DNA from: Trichopria drosophilae
Lineage: Eukaryota; Arthropoda; Insecta; Hymenoptera; Diapriidae
Assembly (NCBI GenBank): GCA_030407085.1
Contig: CM059585.1
Coordinates: forward strand, 87,930,501-87,994,500
Length of the DNA: 64,000 bases
Direction of reading: 5' to 3'
Shown here: one piece after another, positions 43,163 through 53,869 of the stretch
Layout of the letters: each line of letters starts with the position of its first letter
Position numbering within the stretch: position 1 is the stretch's first letter
Program-made: the position numbers and the translations under genes
Notes under the pieces: generated by a model
What the model was told of the DNA's origin: nothing
The model's database searches: none
Seen by the model: the letters and a program-made list of their open reading frames with translations, nothing else

Positions 43163-45928
43163 ATGTCGGGAAAAGCAAGCGTTGCATTCAAGTGCAAATA
43201 TCCAGGATGCAATAATGTATATTATACGAAATTACGGGGCGCGACATTCGCAAACAAGCATTTCCACAGATTTCCACGTAGTCAGGAATTTATGAATCAG
43301 TGGAAAGTTATTTGTGGCATTCCATCAGAAACCACAAATTGTGATAAGTTTCGCCTTTGCGAAGACCATTTTGATGATCGGTACTTCATGAACGCATTGA
43401 AGGAAAGGCTAGTTTGGAATGCCGTACCAAGGCAAACAAATGAGCCGCTGCCTACGCATCAGGACGAAACAGATTTAAATATCGAAGCCGAATATAACGT
43501 TCCTTCGTCAAGTAGACGGTCGGCCGAAAACGACTCTCTTCGTCCTGCTGCAGCTGACGGTGATGGCGTCATCGTAACTTCCTCTCGCGTTTCAATACAG
43601 TCATGCGCATCTTCGGAAGATATGCCCCAAGATGAGAATGACGAAGACAGCAGTGATGTGGGAATGGTTGTTGCGAATCCTCACAATTGTGAATTTTTAC
43701 GAGAGGAAGATCAGGCCGCTGAATTACCGAAAGGTTACTTGAAAAAGCTCGGAATTAAGGAAAGTCAATTGTCAAATATTGAGAGACAGATGTATAAAGT
43801 ACATCTTCAAACGGCATGTAAGATGTCGAAACTCAAAAAACGATTGGCTGACCAACAGACGCATGCCGCCGAACTAAAATCATTATATGAGCGAAAGATG
43901 TTTGAAATCATTGAAAGGGATTTAAATAAAGTTTCGAAACATTTTATTAATTCTCAATTTCGCAACGTGAACAAAAATCCATCTGGAAGACGGTGGACAA
44001 TAGAGGATAAAACATTTGCAATGTCAATTCATAAGCGCAGTCCTAGCCTATACAAGTACTTAAGTCAGTACTTCATGCTGCCCTCTTCCAGACTGCTGAA
44101 GCAAATTTTGTCAAAAATACCGTTCGAAGCTGGGCTCAATGAACCACTCATTGAAAGTTTAAAAGCACGGGTTGAAGGAATGCATGAATTAGATCGTTCG
44201 TGTGTCCTATTATTTGATGAAATAACGTTATGTAAAGGACTTCATTACGAGGACAGCAAAGATCGTATTTCAGGCTATGTCGATTTAGGGTCAGAAAAAC
44301 GAGAGGGTAATCAAGCTGACCATGCTCTTGTTTTGATGCTGAGAGGAATCCGACGAAATTGGAAGCAGGTAGTTGCCTATTATTTTACTGCAAATACAAT
44401 TTCGAGCGACAATTTGCGTGGTATAATTGAAACGGTAATTAGCCGGTTTCAGGAGGAAGGTTTTAATATTTTGGCAACTGTCTGTGACCAAGGATCGACG
44501 CAACGAAAGGCGCTCGCATTGATGTGTGCAGAAACGGGCGAATCCGATTATTATTTTAAAACTCAAGGTCGGGCTGTATTTATTATTTTTGACGTTCCAC
44601 ACTTACTTAAGTGTACGCGGAATGCTTTACTAACGTGTAAACTACTTTTTGGTAATGATCGAGAGGCCAAGTTTGAGCATATCTCAGCCGCATTCGAATT
44701 AGACCAAAAAAGAATGTTTAAAATGATGTACAAATTAAAGCCCGCGGATTTCGATTTTTCCGACTCATATATGAAGATGAAAGTTGGAACTGCTGCTAAG
44801 CAACTTAGCAGATCCACTACATTCGCGATTCAGTACAGCGTTTGCTGCGGAGAGTTGCCATCTGCATCTCTCCATACCGCTACGTTCATTGAAAAAATTG
44901 ACAGGTTGTTCGATTCATTGAACAGCAACGAGATAAATGCACCGTCTGGAAAAGAACTCAAGTGTGCAGTATCGAGAGATTCTCCACACTTAGCGTTTTG
45001 GAGGGACATGTTGCAAGAATTCGATGAATGGCGGTTAATTAACTTAAAATCCGACATGGACGTTACAAAGACTTTCGCCTTCATAAATGGATGGAAAGTG
45101 ACTCTAAAATCGGTAATTGATTTGTGGAAAATCGTGCAAGAAATGGGTTTTTTATGCCTGAATTTGCGATCGTTAAATCAAGACCCTGTTGAAAATCTGT
45201 TTTGCAACATAACACAACACGGGGTTTGTAATACTAACCCCACGTGTCACCAGTTCACAGCAGCTTTGAAAACAGTGGTCATAAACAATCTTGCTTTTCC
45301 GGGTAGTCAACATATTAACAGCAATTGTGAAGACGACCATTGTGAACCTTTGAGTAGTCTGCACAGTTTCATGACTTGTCATGAAACTATTGATGATCGC
45401 GACTTGACTTGTGATGATACCATTCCACAAGATGTAACACCCGAAATAGAACAATTAGATGATAATGGTGACCTCGAAGGTAACGGCGGAGCGTTAGCTT
45501 CCGTGACGCGATACTTGTTGAAGAAAATAGATTTCGATAAGAATTGTGAAACGTGTACAGAGACGTATTTATCGCCGATGTTAGGATCTCACACTTTTAT
45601 TTTTCTTAAAGAACATACACCCGACAAAACAAGATTGACGTATGCGAGCGATCGCCTCATGCAATTAGTCAAAAATGTGCACAAAAATTTGTACGAGTTT
45701 TTGAAAGTAAACGGACACATTAATAATGTTGCCAAAACTTTCAAAAATTCCTTCATTTTGTCGGGAAATTTAAGGAAACCCTGTGATGCGCACGATTGTG
45801 AAAGACTTATCCTTGACAAATGTGTTCTCCTTCTAATTTACAAATTTGTCAAAGATACCGCCAATGCAAAAAAGACGAGCCACTTACATAAGATAAAACG
45901 CTTTAAAGATGCACAGGGCAATGGTTAA
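43163..45928 (+). CDS. THAP-domain P-element-like transposase, intact 921-codon ORF
   Basis: The N-terminal THAP zinc finger has C11, C16, C66, H69 and an AVP box near residue 88. A linker with a helical, Lys-rich stretch (about 195-240) follows. The P-element transposase core shows LLFDEITLCKG near 349, ATVCDQGSTQ near 440, IFDVPHLLKCTRN near 473-485 and DPVENLF near 675, that is, the D, D and E of the RNase H-like fold with its GTP-binding insertion region between. Length 921 compares with 751 for Drosophila P and about 903 for human THAP9. There are no introns, unlike canonical P. No 31-bp TIRs were found nearby, so it may be an immobile or domesticated copy; the complete frame suggests youth or selection. 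Confidence 0.93.
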   Translation: MSGKASVAFKCKYPGCNNVYYTKLRGATFANKHFHRFPRSQEFMNQWKVICGIPSETTNCDKFRLCEDHFDDRYFMNALKERLVWNAVPRQTNEPLPTHQDETDLNIEAEYNVPSSSRRSAENDSLRPAAADGDGVIVTSSRVSIQSCASSEDMPQDENDEDSSDVGMVVANPHNCEFLREEDQAAELPKGYLKKLGIKESQLSNIERQMYKVHLQTACKMSKLKKRLADQQTHAAELKSLYERKMFEIIERDLNKVSKHFINSQFRNVNKNPSGRRWTIEDKTFAMSIHKRSPSLYKYLSQYFMLPSSRLLKQILSKIPFEAGLNEPLIESLKARVEGMHELDRSCVLLFDEITLCKGLHYEDSKDRISGYVDLGSEKREGNQADHALVLMLRGIRRNWKQVVAYYFTANTISSDNLRGIIETVISRFQEEGFNILATVCDQGSTQRKALALMCAETGESDYYFKTQGRAVFIIFDVPHLLKCTRNALLTCKLLFGNDREAKFEHISAAFELDQKRMFKMMYKLKPADFDFSDSYMKMKVGTAAKQLSRSTTFAIQYSVCCGELPSASLHTATFIEKIDRLFDSLNSNEINAPSGKELKCAVSRDSPHLAFWRDMLQEFDEWRLINLKSDMDVTKTFAFINGWKVTLKSVIDLWKIVQEMGFLCLNLRSLNQDPVENLFCNITQHGVCNTNPTCHQFTAALKTVVINNLAFPGSQHINSNCEDDHCEPLSSLHSFMTCHETIDDRDLTCDDTIPQDVTPEIEQLDDNGDLEGNGGALASVTRYLLKKIDFDKNCETCTETYLSPMLGSHTFIFLKEHTPDKTRLTYASDRLMQLVKNVHKNLYEFLKVNGHINNVAKTFKNSFILSGNLRKPCDAHDCERLILDKCVLLLIYKFVKDTANAKKTSHLHKIKRFKDAQGNG

Positions 45929-46189
45929 TATATTTTCTTAAATAATTTTTTTTTCGCTAACGCGTATTTAATGCTCCTTTGATTGTTCATTCTATATATG
46001 TAGTTTTTCCAACCAAAAATATTTTATTCCCTTTTCTATCCATTTTTAAATGTACCTCATTGTTTCGTTTCATCATTGTACCAACTACATTTCCATTTTC
46101 ATAAAAAATATTTTACGTTTGCATAATTATGAAATGACCGTTTTTGCTCAGCTTTTTGTATTGAGGTAAACGTGTTAATTTTTTGTGTA

Positions 46190-46415
46190 GGAGCGGCGGT
46201 GGCTCAGTTGGTAGAGTATCGGCTTCGTAATCAGAAAACCCTGACTAGAGTCCGGCCTCTGCTATCTATCATTGGGACACCTCTGTATTTGTTTATAAGT
46301 GTCTAATAACGCCAAAGCTCAGGTGGTTCGGATTCCACCTTCATAAACTGTAGGTCCCGTCGCCATTTTGTCCCATGTGGGTTCACAAAAGTCGACGTAA
46401 AACCATAAAAAAAAA
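46190..46415 (+). mobile_element. tRNA-derived SINE
   Basis: GGCGGTGGCTCAGTTGGTAG at 46195 fits the polymerase III A box and 'gactagagtccggc' near 46243 a degenerate B box. The body holds GGTGGTTCGGATTCCACCTT near 46323 and ends with a short A run near 46405. The cloverleaf is broken, so it is not a functional tRNA gene. Confidence 0.6.
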
Positions 46416-46419
46416 TTTA

Positions 46420-47805
46420 TGTGTGATATGTATTATAATCGTTAATGTAATGTTTGTATTTCTAAATGCGGGTGTATATTTTCGTGTACTAAACTATGTT
46501 TATATGCGCAATGATTTCAAACGTCATATTTCCTCTTGAAAAGATGACCGAAAATTGTTTAAAATGATGTACAATAATTGTAAATACTTTAATATTTTCT
46601 TAAGACATACCAACGTATATTCCACATATAGACAGACTAAGTAGAGACTTTTTACTTGTTTTGCATACTTATATTTTTATTTGACATGTATTGTTTATGT
46701 ACTTTCCGTTCTTCCTTCAATGATATGTACCTTTCTTGGATGCTGACTATATTTACTGAAATACGATATGTCTTTATCAGTACTTGCATCCTGGAGTAGA
46801 AGTGCTTGCTCTTGCTGCTAACGTGAAGTTTATATTTTCTGCACTGCGTCTTATTCTATTTTTGTTTCGCGAACAACTGCTGCCTTATAATTGTATCTTT
46901 TATTTTTATGATACATTTCACTGATTTCATATACAATATCTTGTTACAAATTTACAACTTTATCTCATATTCAAATGTCATAATAACTCACTCACTTTAG
47001 CAGCACGACGCATAGAGCGTCACTACGTATGAAAAACCCATTTCAATGATTGTTTAGAATGTTCGAAATTATTTTTACTTTTTTATGTATATAGTGGAAG
47101 TAAGGCCTACTGGGGATACCACTTAAAAAAACACGCGTCTATGACTTGCTAAAAAATGTCGTCACAAAGTTAATAACTAGACAATCAAAAAAGGATTGAA
47201 GAAAGATTAAAACGGATTCCATTGAATTCGGCATTTGCATTGAAGTGTTCCATCTTCCTGAATCCTTTTCCGATTCATAGGAAGTTAATTTCAGTATTGT
47301 TAAATCCATAAAAAATATTATTACAAAAAAAGCATTATTGTTGTCCATCTACGTGAAATAGAAAGAGTCCACAATTTACACTTTTTATCAAAATTTATTG
47401 GTATCCGCTGTCTACTGGATGGCGACATTTTTAAGCAAGAATGTACTCCACCTCCTGGGTGACGTGGAAGAGAGTACTTTTTATAAAATGCTCATATCTT
47501 TAGTTTTTATTATTAGTTTTTAAATATGCACGTAATGATTACTTAAAATTCTATATATCAATTGTTTCATTTTTCATGCAATCATCAGCGCGATTGGAGA
47601 GATCATTGAACAATTCAGCAACAAGTGAAATTGCAACGACATTTATAGTCAGGCCACAAGAAAGACAGTCATTGACGATCCAATAGAAACAAGGCTGAAA
47701 TGGCACTCGGATTTTCAATACAATAACACTTTTCAACTTCCGCAAATAATGGTTAGTAAACTTAAAATTTAAGAAGATGAAAATAAAAATCAATAATGAT
47801 TAACT
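46420..47805. other. Intergenic DNA, nothing recognised
   Basis: AT-rich; short ORFs only, no TIRs, no conserved words seen. Confidence 0.35.
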
Positions 47806-47809
47806 ACAC

Positions 47810-47810
<1 letters not shown>

Positions 47811-47861
<51 letters not shown>

Positions 47862-47873
47862 TAATAATAATAA
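47811..47873. repeat. (TAA)n microsatellite
   Basis: About 20 TAA/ATA units with one CAA interruption, directly abutting the truncated LINE that follows. Confidence 0.95.
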
Positions 47874-47874
47874 C

Positions 47875-48894
47875 GTGATTAATCGAACGGAGGATCCCCT
47901 GATGATGCTAGTACATCAGCATGAAATTCAGGGGAAGGGGGCGTTTTTGTACAACGTGGCGGAACGAGCGGCGCGAAACCTCGGTCTGGTTTTCAACGTG
48001 GGACGTAGTGGTGCACAGGAGGCTGAATCAGTCATCAATCTGTGCCCAGTGCGTCTCAGGGCTAACATACGGAAGGAACAACTCCGTATGTTGGAGGGAA
48101 GGCATATCGACAAGCCGTTACATGGACAATTCTTTCGAAATGTCCAACAACTTGGCTTGTCGGCAGAGATGACCTTCTCCTTCTTAAGATCAGCCGGCTT
48201 GAAATCCGAGACCGAGGGTTTTATCTTCGCGTGCCAGGATGGGGTCATCAATACCTTAGCGTACCGCCAGAACATCTTACACCAGGCGGTACAGAGTACG
48301 CTTTGTAGATTGTGTAGATGTCATGCTGAGACACTAATGCATCTTTTGGCAGCATGTCCAATATATGCAGTTTCAGCATACATCGAACGTCACAATGCGG
48401 CTCTTCGAGTGCTGTATTACCATCTTCGCAGCACTTATGGTATTGATGCAACCCCAGTTTTGCCGTACGTCCCCACTGATATTGAATCCGTAGTCGGGAA
48501 TGAGTCTTGCCGAATATACTGGAATTACTCATTCCCGACGAGCAGGCAAATATCAGCCAATAAGCCTGACATCGTCCTTGTTGACTTCGATGACAAATCC
48601 ATCTTCGTCATCGAGTTTTCTGCACCAGCAGAAACAAATATAGTCAGCAAAGAGGACGAAAAACGGATGAAATATCAGGAACTCCTGTTCGAGATTCGCA
48701 GACTGTATCGAGGATTCAAAATCAAGCTCGTCGTGCTGATAATTGGAGTGCTGGGAGGAATGACACCAACTTTCCTCCAAAACATCAAAAGCATTCCGGC
48801 CTGTCGAGAACATGCAAATTCCATCGCAGGCCGAATGCAGAAAGCAGTGCTACTGGGATCTCTCCGTCTACTGAGGTCACACGAGATCCTGTAA
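47875..48894 (+). CDS. LINE ORF C-terminal region: CCHC zinc knuckle + restriction-like endonuclease (5'-truncated)
   Basis: 339 codons without a stop. A CCHC knuckle (C-x2-C-x7-8-H-x4-C: CRLCRCHAETLMHLLAAC) near residue 144-161 is followed by the PD-(D/E)xK-type endonuclease: KPDIVLVDF near 228, FVIEFSAPAE near 245, and the downstream KY motif (RMKYQELLFEI) near 264. This order (CCHC then REL at the C-terminus) is that of R2/R4/Dong-type non-LTR elements, whose endonuclease nicks a specific target. The reverse transcriptase is missing through 5' truncation. The apparent GTG start is not a true start. Exact clade not certain; R4/Dong favoured by the TAA context. Confidence 0.8.
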   Translation: MINRTEDPLMMLVHQHEIQGKGAFLYNVAERAARNLGLVFNVGRSGAQEAESVINLCPVRLRANIRKEQLRMLEGRHIDKPLHGQFFRNVQQLGLSAEMTFSFLRSAGLKSETEGFIFACQDGVINTLAYRQNILHQAVQSTLCRLCRCHAETLMHLLAACPIYAVSAYIERHNAALRVLYYHLRSTYGIDATPVLPYVPTDIESVVGNESCRIYWNYSFPTSRQISANKPDIVLVDFDDKSIFVIEFSAPAETNIVSKEDEKRMKYQELLFEIRRLYRGFKIKLVVLIIGVLGGMTPTFLQNIKSIPACREHANSIAGRMQKAVLLGSLRLLRSHEIL

Positions 48895-49173
48895 CCACTT
48901 ACCTAATGGTAGAGGGAGTGGTTACATTTGCAAACGAAATGGCCCGATGCAGTCTGCAGCGGAGGAGATGGATATCGGAGCCACTTTTCTACTGCAGACT
49001 GCACACGTGGATTCTGGAGGGCCAAGGGAGGTTAGGGTTTTAGTCGGTAAACCTTGCCGTTAACATCAAAGGTGAGGGAGTCCGACACACGGGGGGTTAC
49101 ACAACATCTTCAACCCCCTATGGTGCCTAATGCAGTTCCCCCCTCCGTCAAAAAAAAAAAAAAAAAAAAAAAA
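47875..49173 (+). mobile_element. 5'-truncated R4/Dong-like LINE with poly(A)
   Basis: Runs from the end of the (TAA)n tract through the endonuclease ORF and a 250-bp 3' UTR to an A tract at 49150-49173. The following AACAAATAATAATC looks like the other side of the TAA-rich target. Dong/R4 elements are known to insert in TAA repeats. Confidence 0.65.
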
Positions 49174-49184
49174 CAAATAATAAT

Positions 49185-49555
49185 CGGCTTCGTGGCTCAG
49201 GCGGTTAACGCACTGGACCACGAAGTCGTAGGTCGTGAGTTCGATCCCCGTCTGGTGAACAATTTTTCGATTTCGTTTCCAAGCAGCAGCTCGCTGTTGG
49301 TAAGACGAGCCACGTTGTTTGTGTTTACGTTTCGAAAGTATTGTTTATCTGGCGGAAATCGACTCATGACCGCCGCTGTACTTGGTGTAGGTTTCTGCAG
49401 TCCTACATTTCATACACAAATGTGAAGTATGGCGCCATCTGTCTAAGTCGATCTGCAGCTCTCGCAAAATCATATAGTAAAATAATAAGGCAACAATTTA
49501 GTAAAAAGGGCGATTCCGCCCGTTAATTAATTTAAAAAAAAAAAATAATAATGAT
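49185..49555 (+). mobile_element. tRNA-derived SINE
   Basis: CGTGGCTCAGGCGGTTAACG (A box, about 49191-49210) and GTGAGTTCGATCCCCG (B box, about 49235-49250) form a tRNA-like head; a 270-bp body follows and ends in an A-rich/AATAATAATG tail. The ORF crossing it is chance. Confidence 0.7.
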
Positions 49556-49699
49556 TAAAAAGAAATGATAAAATAAAAAAAATAGTACCCGAAGCGTGAT
49601 TTTTAATATTTTTGTTCTTAAAATGAAAAGCCTATTTCAGAATACGCTTAAACACGTGTTTTCTTATTTTCATCTTAGAATTTGTTCATTTATTTATTT

Positions 49700-50690
49700 A
49701 TTTATTTGTTTAACACACGCGTTAACGCCCAAGAATGTACAAAATAGCAATTTAACAGGTCATAAGATGTATTAAAAACGTAACTTGTACATGCATAACA
49801 AAAACAATAAGTATATCTATGTGTAAATCCATAATGCTGCAAAATCCAAAGAAAAATAGAAATGTACATAAAATCAGATCCATATGAAAGTAAATAGTAA
49901 AACAAAATTTAATAATGGTGAAGGATGGTGTTAGAACAATAACGTTTAAACGTTTCAATTGATGCAGACTCCCGGGGTTGAGATGGAAGAGTATTCCAAG
50001 CTCTGCGCAATCTGTTTGCTGAAGAATAAAAAGTAAAGTTTGTAGAGCTGCAGACCTCGTGTAACGGTCTTATATTTCTGAAATTTCTCAGGAACCCTCT
50101 ATCAACAAATATTCGACGGGCAGTATCAAACGTTACAGACCCATTGATTATATTTCTAATCAATACTAATTCCGAAAAGGCATGTACTGAGAATATTTGT
50201 AGGAATATTAAAAAATGCTGAAATTGGTCCAAAATCATAGTCAAAATAATGCATGGGTCTGTCAGTTTTATATGAAAGGTTTCTCATGAATTTACGCTGG
50301 GTAGATTCCAATGCCTTTTTATTTTTAGATAAGTAGGGAGTTTTTGAAAAATCTAGTTACGTTACGGAGAAACCTAAGGCTCTAGCTGCTTTGTTACTTG
50401 CTGCAATGCGGTGTTGCCTAAAATCTAAATCCTTTTAAATAATATCCCTAAGTCCAATACATAATCAATAGAGACTAGCTTATTACCGCGATATTTGTAA
50501 TCGAAGACTAGAGTATTCTGAGCCTTCATATACCAAATAACGCTGCACTTATTTATATTCAACTGGATGCAATTTTTATTACACCAAATCGAAATTTTTT
50601 CAATATCGCACTGGATTTGTACAAAAATGTTCAGTGAAAATCTTGATTTCTGGTTCATGCCCTCCCCTTGTCAAGCATATTTATTTATTT
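49700..50690 (-). pseudogene. LINE reverse-transcriptase 3' part, reverse orientation
   Basis: Minus-strand pieces in order: DIEKISIWCNKNCIQLNINK (50425-50658), LESTQRKFMRNLSYKTDRP (around 50260-50330, another frame), then GSVTFDTARRIFVDRGFL and RAWNTLPSQPR (49909-50244). This is the thumb and C-terminal end of a jockey-like ORF2 with frameshifts. A TTTATTTATTTATT run near 49690 is the 3' tail on the minus strand. Confidence 0.7.
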
Positions 50691-50759
50691 ATTAGCTTCT
50701 TACATATTTTCAACACAAAAAATGTATGAAACATTATTATAAAATTTATATATTTACAG

Positions 50760-50955
50760 GAACTCCATTGCCGCGACCAATTTTGCCGAAAAATAGGAGT
50801 TACATTACAAACTGGTGGAGATGGACCGAGAAATCGTTATGCATTGATATGTCGTCAATGTGATTCACATAACGGAATGGCTCTGAAAGAAGAGTTTCAA
50901 TATTTTGGTGAGATACGCAACAATATGATGTGCATCACTGATATGCCGAAAAAAA
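50760..50955 (+). pseudogene. LNPK: Lunapark (LNPK) zinc-ribbon exon fragment, frameshifted
   Basis: After a good acceptor (ATATATTTACAG|G) the first frame reads TPLPRPILPKNRS, and after a shift the next frame reads GDGPRNRYALICRQC then SHNGMALKEEFQY. This is the end of the Lunapark proline-rich linker and the first half of its C-terminal zinc ribbon (ER three-way-junction protein). One base appears lost at GGTGGAGAT relative to the expected GGTGGGAGAT-type sequence. The second CxxC is missing, and the right side is cut at 50956 by a foldback element that supplies the stop. No other Lunapark exon was seen in the window, so it is a duplicated or captured exon rather than a gene. Confidence 0.75.
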
Positions 50956-51200
50956 CTACAGAAAACTATTAAAAAATAATGTATGGTTCTGAATGTGTTT
51001 TCTGAATCGTGTTTTACACATAGATAATATGTTTTTACTTATTTAATACTTATATGTTTTTAACTATTCAATATTTATAGTAAAAACCGAGTTTCCCTAT
51101 AAAATTTGAATAAGTAAAAACAATTCTCTATATGTAAAAACCGATTCAGAAAACACATTCAAAACCATATAATAATATGTTTTTCAATAGTTTTCTGTAG
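50956..51200. mobile_element. Foldback MITE, CTACAGAAAACTATT ends
   Basis: CTACAGAAAACTATTAAAAA is mirrored by TTTTTCAATAGTTTTCTGTAG at 51180-51200. The arms pair over about 100 bp (TGTGTTTTCTGAATCG near 50995 with its inverse near 51130). Confidence 0.75.
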
Positions 51201-51819
51201 TTTATTTAACTTTATGTATATTGTTATGAAACAATTGAAACCTATTCATTTATTGCAGTACTTAATAAGTTCTAACAGAATTAATGTGGTAACGACAGAT
51301 AGTATTTCTTCATACGAAAACAAATTATCTACTTATATCACAATACATACATAAACACGCCAGCAAACCAAGAATGATTGAGAATCATTTAGGAACATTC
51401 ATTTCACTGAGCGTGAATTCTATTTCTGGCTTCTTGTGAATCCTTCTTTAAACTTAATCGTTTTGAATACTTCAATTAGGACTAAATCTTTAATTTTGAA
51501 TGCTTCTTAATTAATACTTGTAATATTTAGTCATAAACTGAATGTTTTTTAATACTTCTATAGCAGTATTTGTGGAAGTAGCTCTCAAACCTTGTCTATG
51601 CTTCGTCATCGAATCGTTTGCGAATGCTTCGTAATTCTTTTGAAAGCACATATGCGAATATTTTCAATGCTCCTGGATACTTCTTTTTGAATACTTCTGG
51701 AAGCATTTGTGGGACTAATTTTAAAATTTTATCAATGCTTTGTGATCGAGTCGTGTGATGCGAGACCTTTTTTTGTCTTTCCTGAAGTATGAACATATTT
51801 TAATTTTTTTACTACCAAA

Positions 51820-52150
51820 AATTCGCTGATCTCTGTCCGTTTTCGAGATATTCGAGAATTTTGAAAATGTTCAGTTTAGCAAATTTTCAGAATCTGCTTA
51901 CATGTATGCATTAATCGACTCGAGGTCATCCCCTCTATTGACACACCCCCCAAAATTTTATCAGATTTTGCGTATCTCTTGCCGTTTTCGAGATATTTGA
52001 GAATTTTGAAAATTTTCAGTTTTGCAAATTTTCAAAATTCGTTTGTATGTATGCGTTAATCGACTCAATATCATCCCCCCTTTTGGTAGCCTCCAAAATT
52101 TTGGCAGATATTGCTTATCTGGCCGTTTTTAAGATAATTAAGAATTTTTA
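51820..52150. repeat. Tandem repeat, about 150-bp unit, 2-3 copies
   Basis: The order 'ccgttttcgagatatt(c/t)gagaattttgaaaat', 'tgcaaattttcaaaattc', 'atgtatgc(a/g)ttaatcgactc', 'catccccc' repeats from about 51828, 51981 and (partly) 52121. Confidence 0.7.
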
Positions 52151-52169
52151 ACAATTTTAACGTGTAACA

Positions 52170-52890
52170 GAAATATCATATTACGTTATAAATAGTGATC
52201 GACAGTGGTAGACCAGTGGTCGGTGTCGCGCGCGATCTTTGTTTCTAGTCAAGTATTCTTGGTGGGGAACACTATTTCGATGGATGACCGCTTGAGAACA
52301 GCTTTTTTAAATAATTAAATCAACTAAAAAAAGTTAAAAAAATATTTGAATTAAATAAAAAATAAAATTAAAAAGGAAAAGAAAAAAATGTTTGTATATA
52401 AAGAGGAAAATATTTAAAAACAAAAAATTAAAATTTGGTATGCTTCTTAATTCTTACTGAAGGATACAGAAATAGGATTCAGAAGTATTGAAAATTTCAA
52501 TGCTTTTCAATCATTCTTGGTTTGCTGGGACTTCATTCACATACATTCACACTCTATAATCTTAGTATATTAATCCTACCTACGCACACATGTATTTACA
52601 TCGTTCAGTATATTACATGCAATGATATAAAGAAGTGCTTCATATAATATATACTAATCGATACTGAGCTCCGTCATACACAGGTTTGCAACTTGAGTTG
52701 AAAGGCCACCTATAGGTAAATATTCAAACGTATTTAATTCGTATGGGAAAATCCTGAAAGTTACATATCGCTAAAGTCAATAAAGTAATGATACTGACTG
52801 ACACATTCAAAAGTTTTCAGGACTTCATTTTGTAACTTAAATCTTAATATTGACCAACTTTTAGTAAAAAGGAACTCCTTCGCAAGAAAA
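52170..52890. other. Intergenic DNA, nothing recognised
   Basis: AT-rich, no coding signal. Confidence 0.3.
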
Positions 52891-52899
52891 ATTGCAGTT

Positions 52900-53116
52900 T
52901 TCTGAAAAAGTTTTCGCATTTTTCCACGTTTTCTTCCGTTTACGTGGTCATATTTGAAAAATGGAAAGTGACACCGACAAACGGACTTCAGACTCGAAAA
53001 GAGCATACCCAAAAACTATAGAAAATCTGCATTTTATAACAATATCTCAAAGATATCCATAAACTTATGGAGGATGAAAACCGGCGACAAATTTTGTCGT
53101 TTTGGGACGTAACGGG
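52900..53116. mobile_element. Right-end fragment of the CCCGTTTCCG TTAA family
   Basis: 'ggaaagtgacaccgacaaacggacttc' and 'aaaactatagaaaatctg' match the arm at 61540-61600, and the end GGGACGTAACGGG|TTAA matches the end class at 60206. The left end was not found. Confidence 0.5.
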
Positions 53117-53473
53117 TTAAACTTCAAACACAATCTCAAAGTTAACCTGTAGTGCATAAATACTTGTAATACTTGACCTATTTTCTATTCTTATCTATAT
53201 TCTACAATTTCTCTACTTTCTTTACGATGTTCGATCATCTTAATGTTGAGCAATTCGAAAGAAGTAATAAATACATGCAAGCCCTGTTTCATCTTTACGT
53301 CTTGATTTACGCAAATTGTACTTTTTAAGAACATAAAAGTAAATGTAGAAAAGGAAAAATAACTTCTATATTATTTACCATTTACGTAAATCGCCTTACA
53401 AAATTGAAAACCTTCGTCTAAAAAGACAATTTTTAAATTTGTATGATTTCGCCAATACTTCATTAAGTAAGTA

Positions 53474-53868
53474 CACTGTAAAAAATTTCGATGTAATTGT
53501 ACTACGTATCACGTCGGAAATAAATCAATTTACGTGTAACGTAGTAAAAGTACAAGCCGTATGTAAAATAATATGGTGTTACATTGCAGATATACAATTA
53601 GTATGTAACCAGCAATTACAAAAATTCGGCCATTTTTGACTGTTTTTACGTTTGTTTCAGAAAACCATGTCTTCTTGTTCTGCATGATCTGAACTTTGAA
53701 CATTGAGAATTGTCGTCGATTACATATCGATTGAAAATTTGCAATATATCACCACGTAATTTTACATGCGGCTTGTATTTTTACTACGTTACATGTGAAT
53801 TGATGCGAATCGATTTATTTCCAACGTGATATGTATGTAGTAAAATTACATCAACTTTTTTTACAGTG
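53474..53868. mobile_element. TIR element, CACTGTAAAAAA ends, upstream of MPLKIP
   Basis: CACTGTAAAAAATTTCGATG is mirrored by ACATCAACTTTTTTTACAGTG at 53848-53868. The arms extend about 95 bp (TTTACGTGTAACGTAGTAAAAG near 53530 with its inverse near 53790). It ends about 370 bp before the MPLKIP start codon. Confidence 0.7.
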
Positions 53869-53869
53869 T

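Noticed and set aside
43000..46100. 31-bp P-element TIRs around the transposase
   Set aside because: I looked for matching inverted ends on both sides; (TG)n and AT-rich similarities were too weak to report. The TTAA element at 41215-42903 has its own ends and stops before the gene.
49185..49260. A tRNA gene
   Set aside because: A and B boxes are present but the acceptor stem does not pair and the sequence runs on into a 300-bp body with an A-rich tail, so it is a SINE head.
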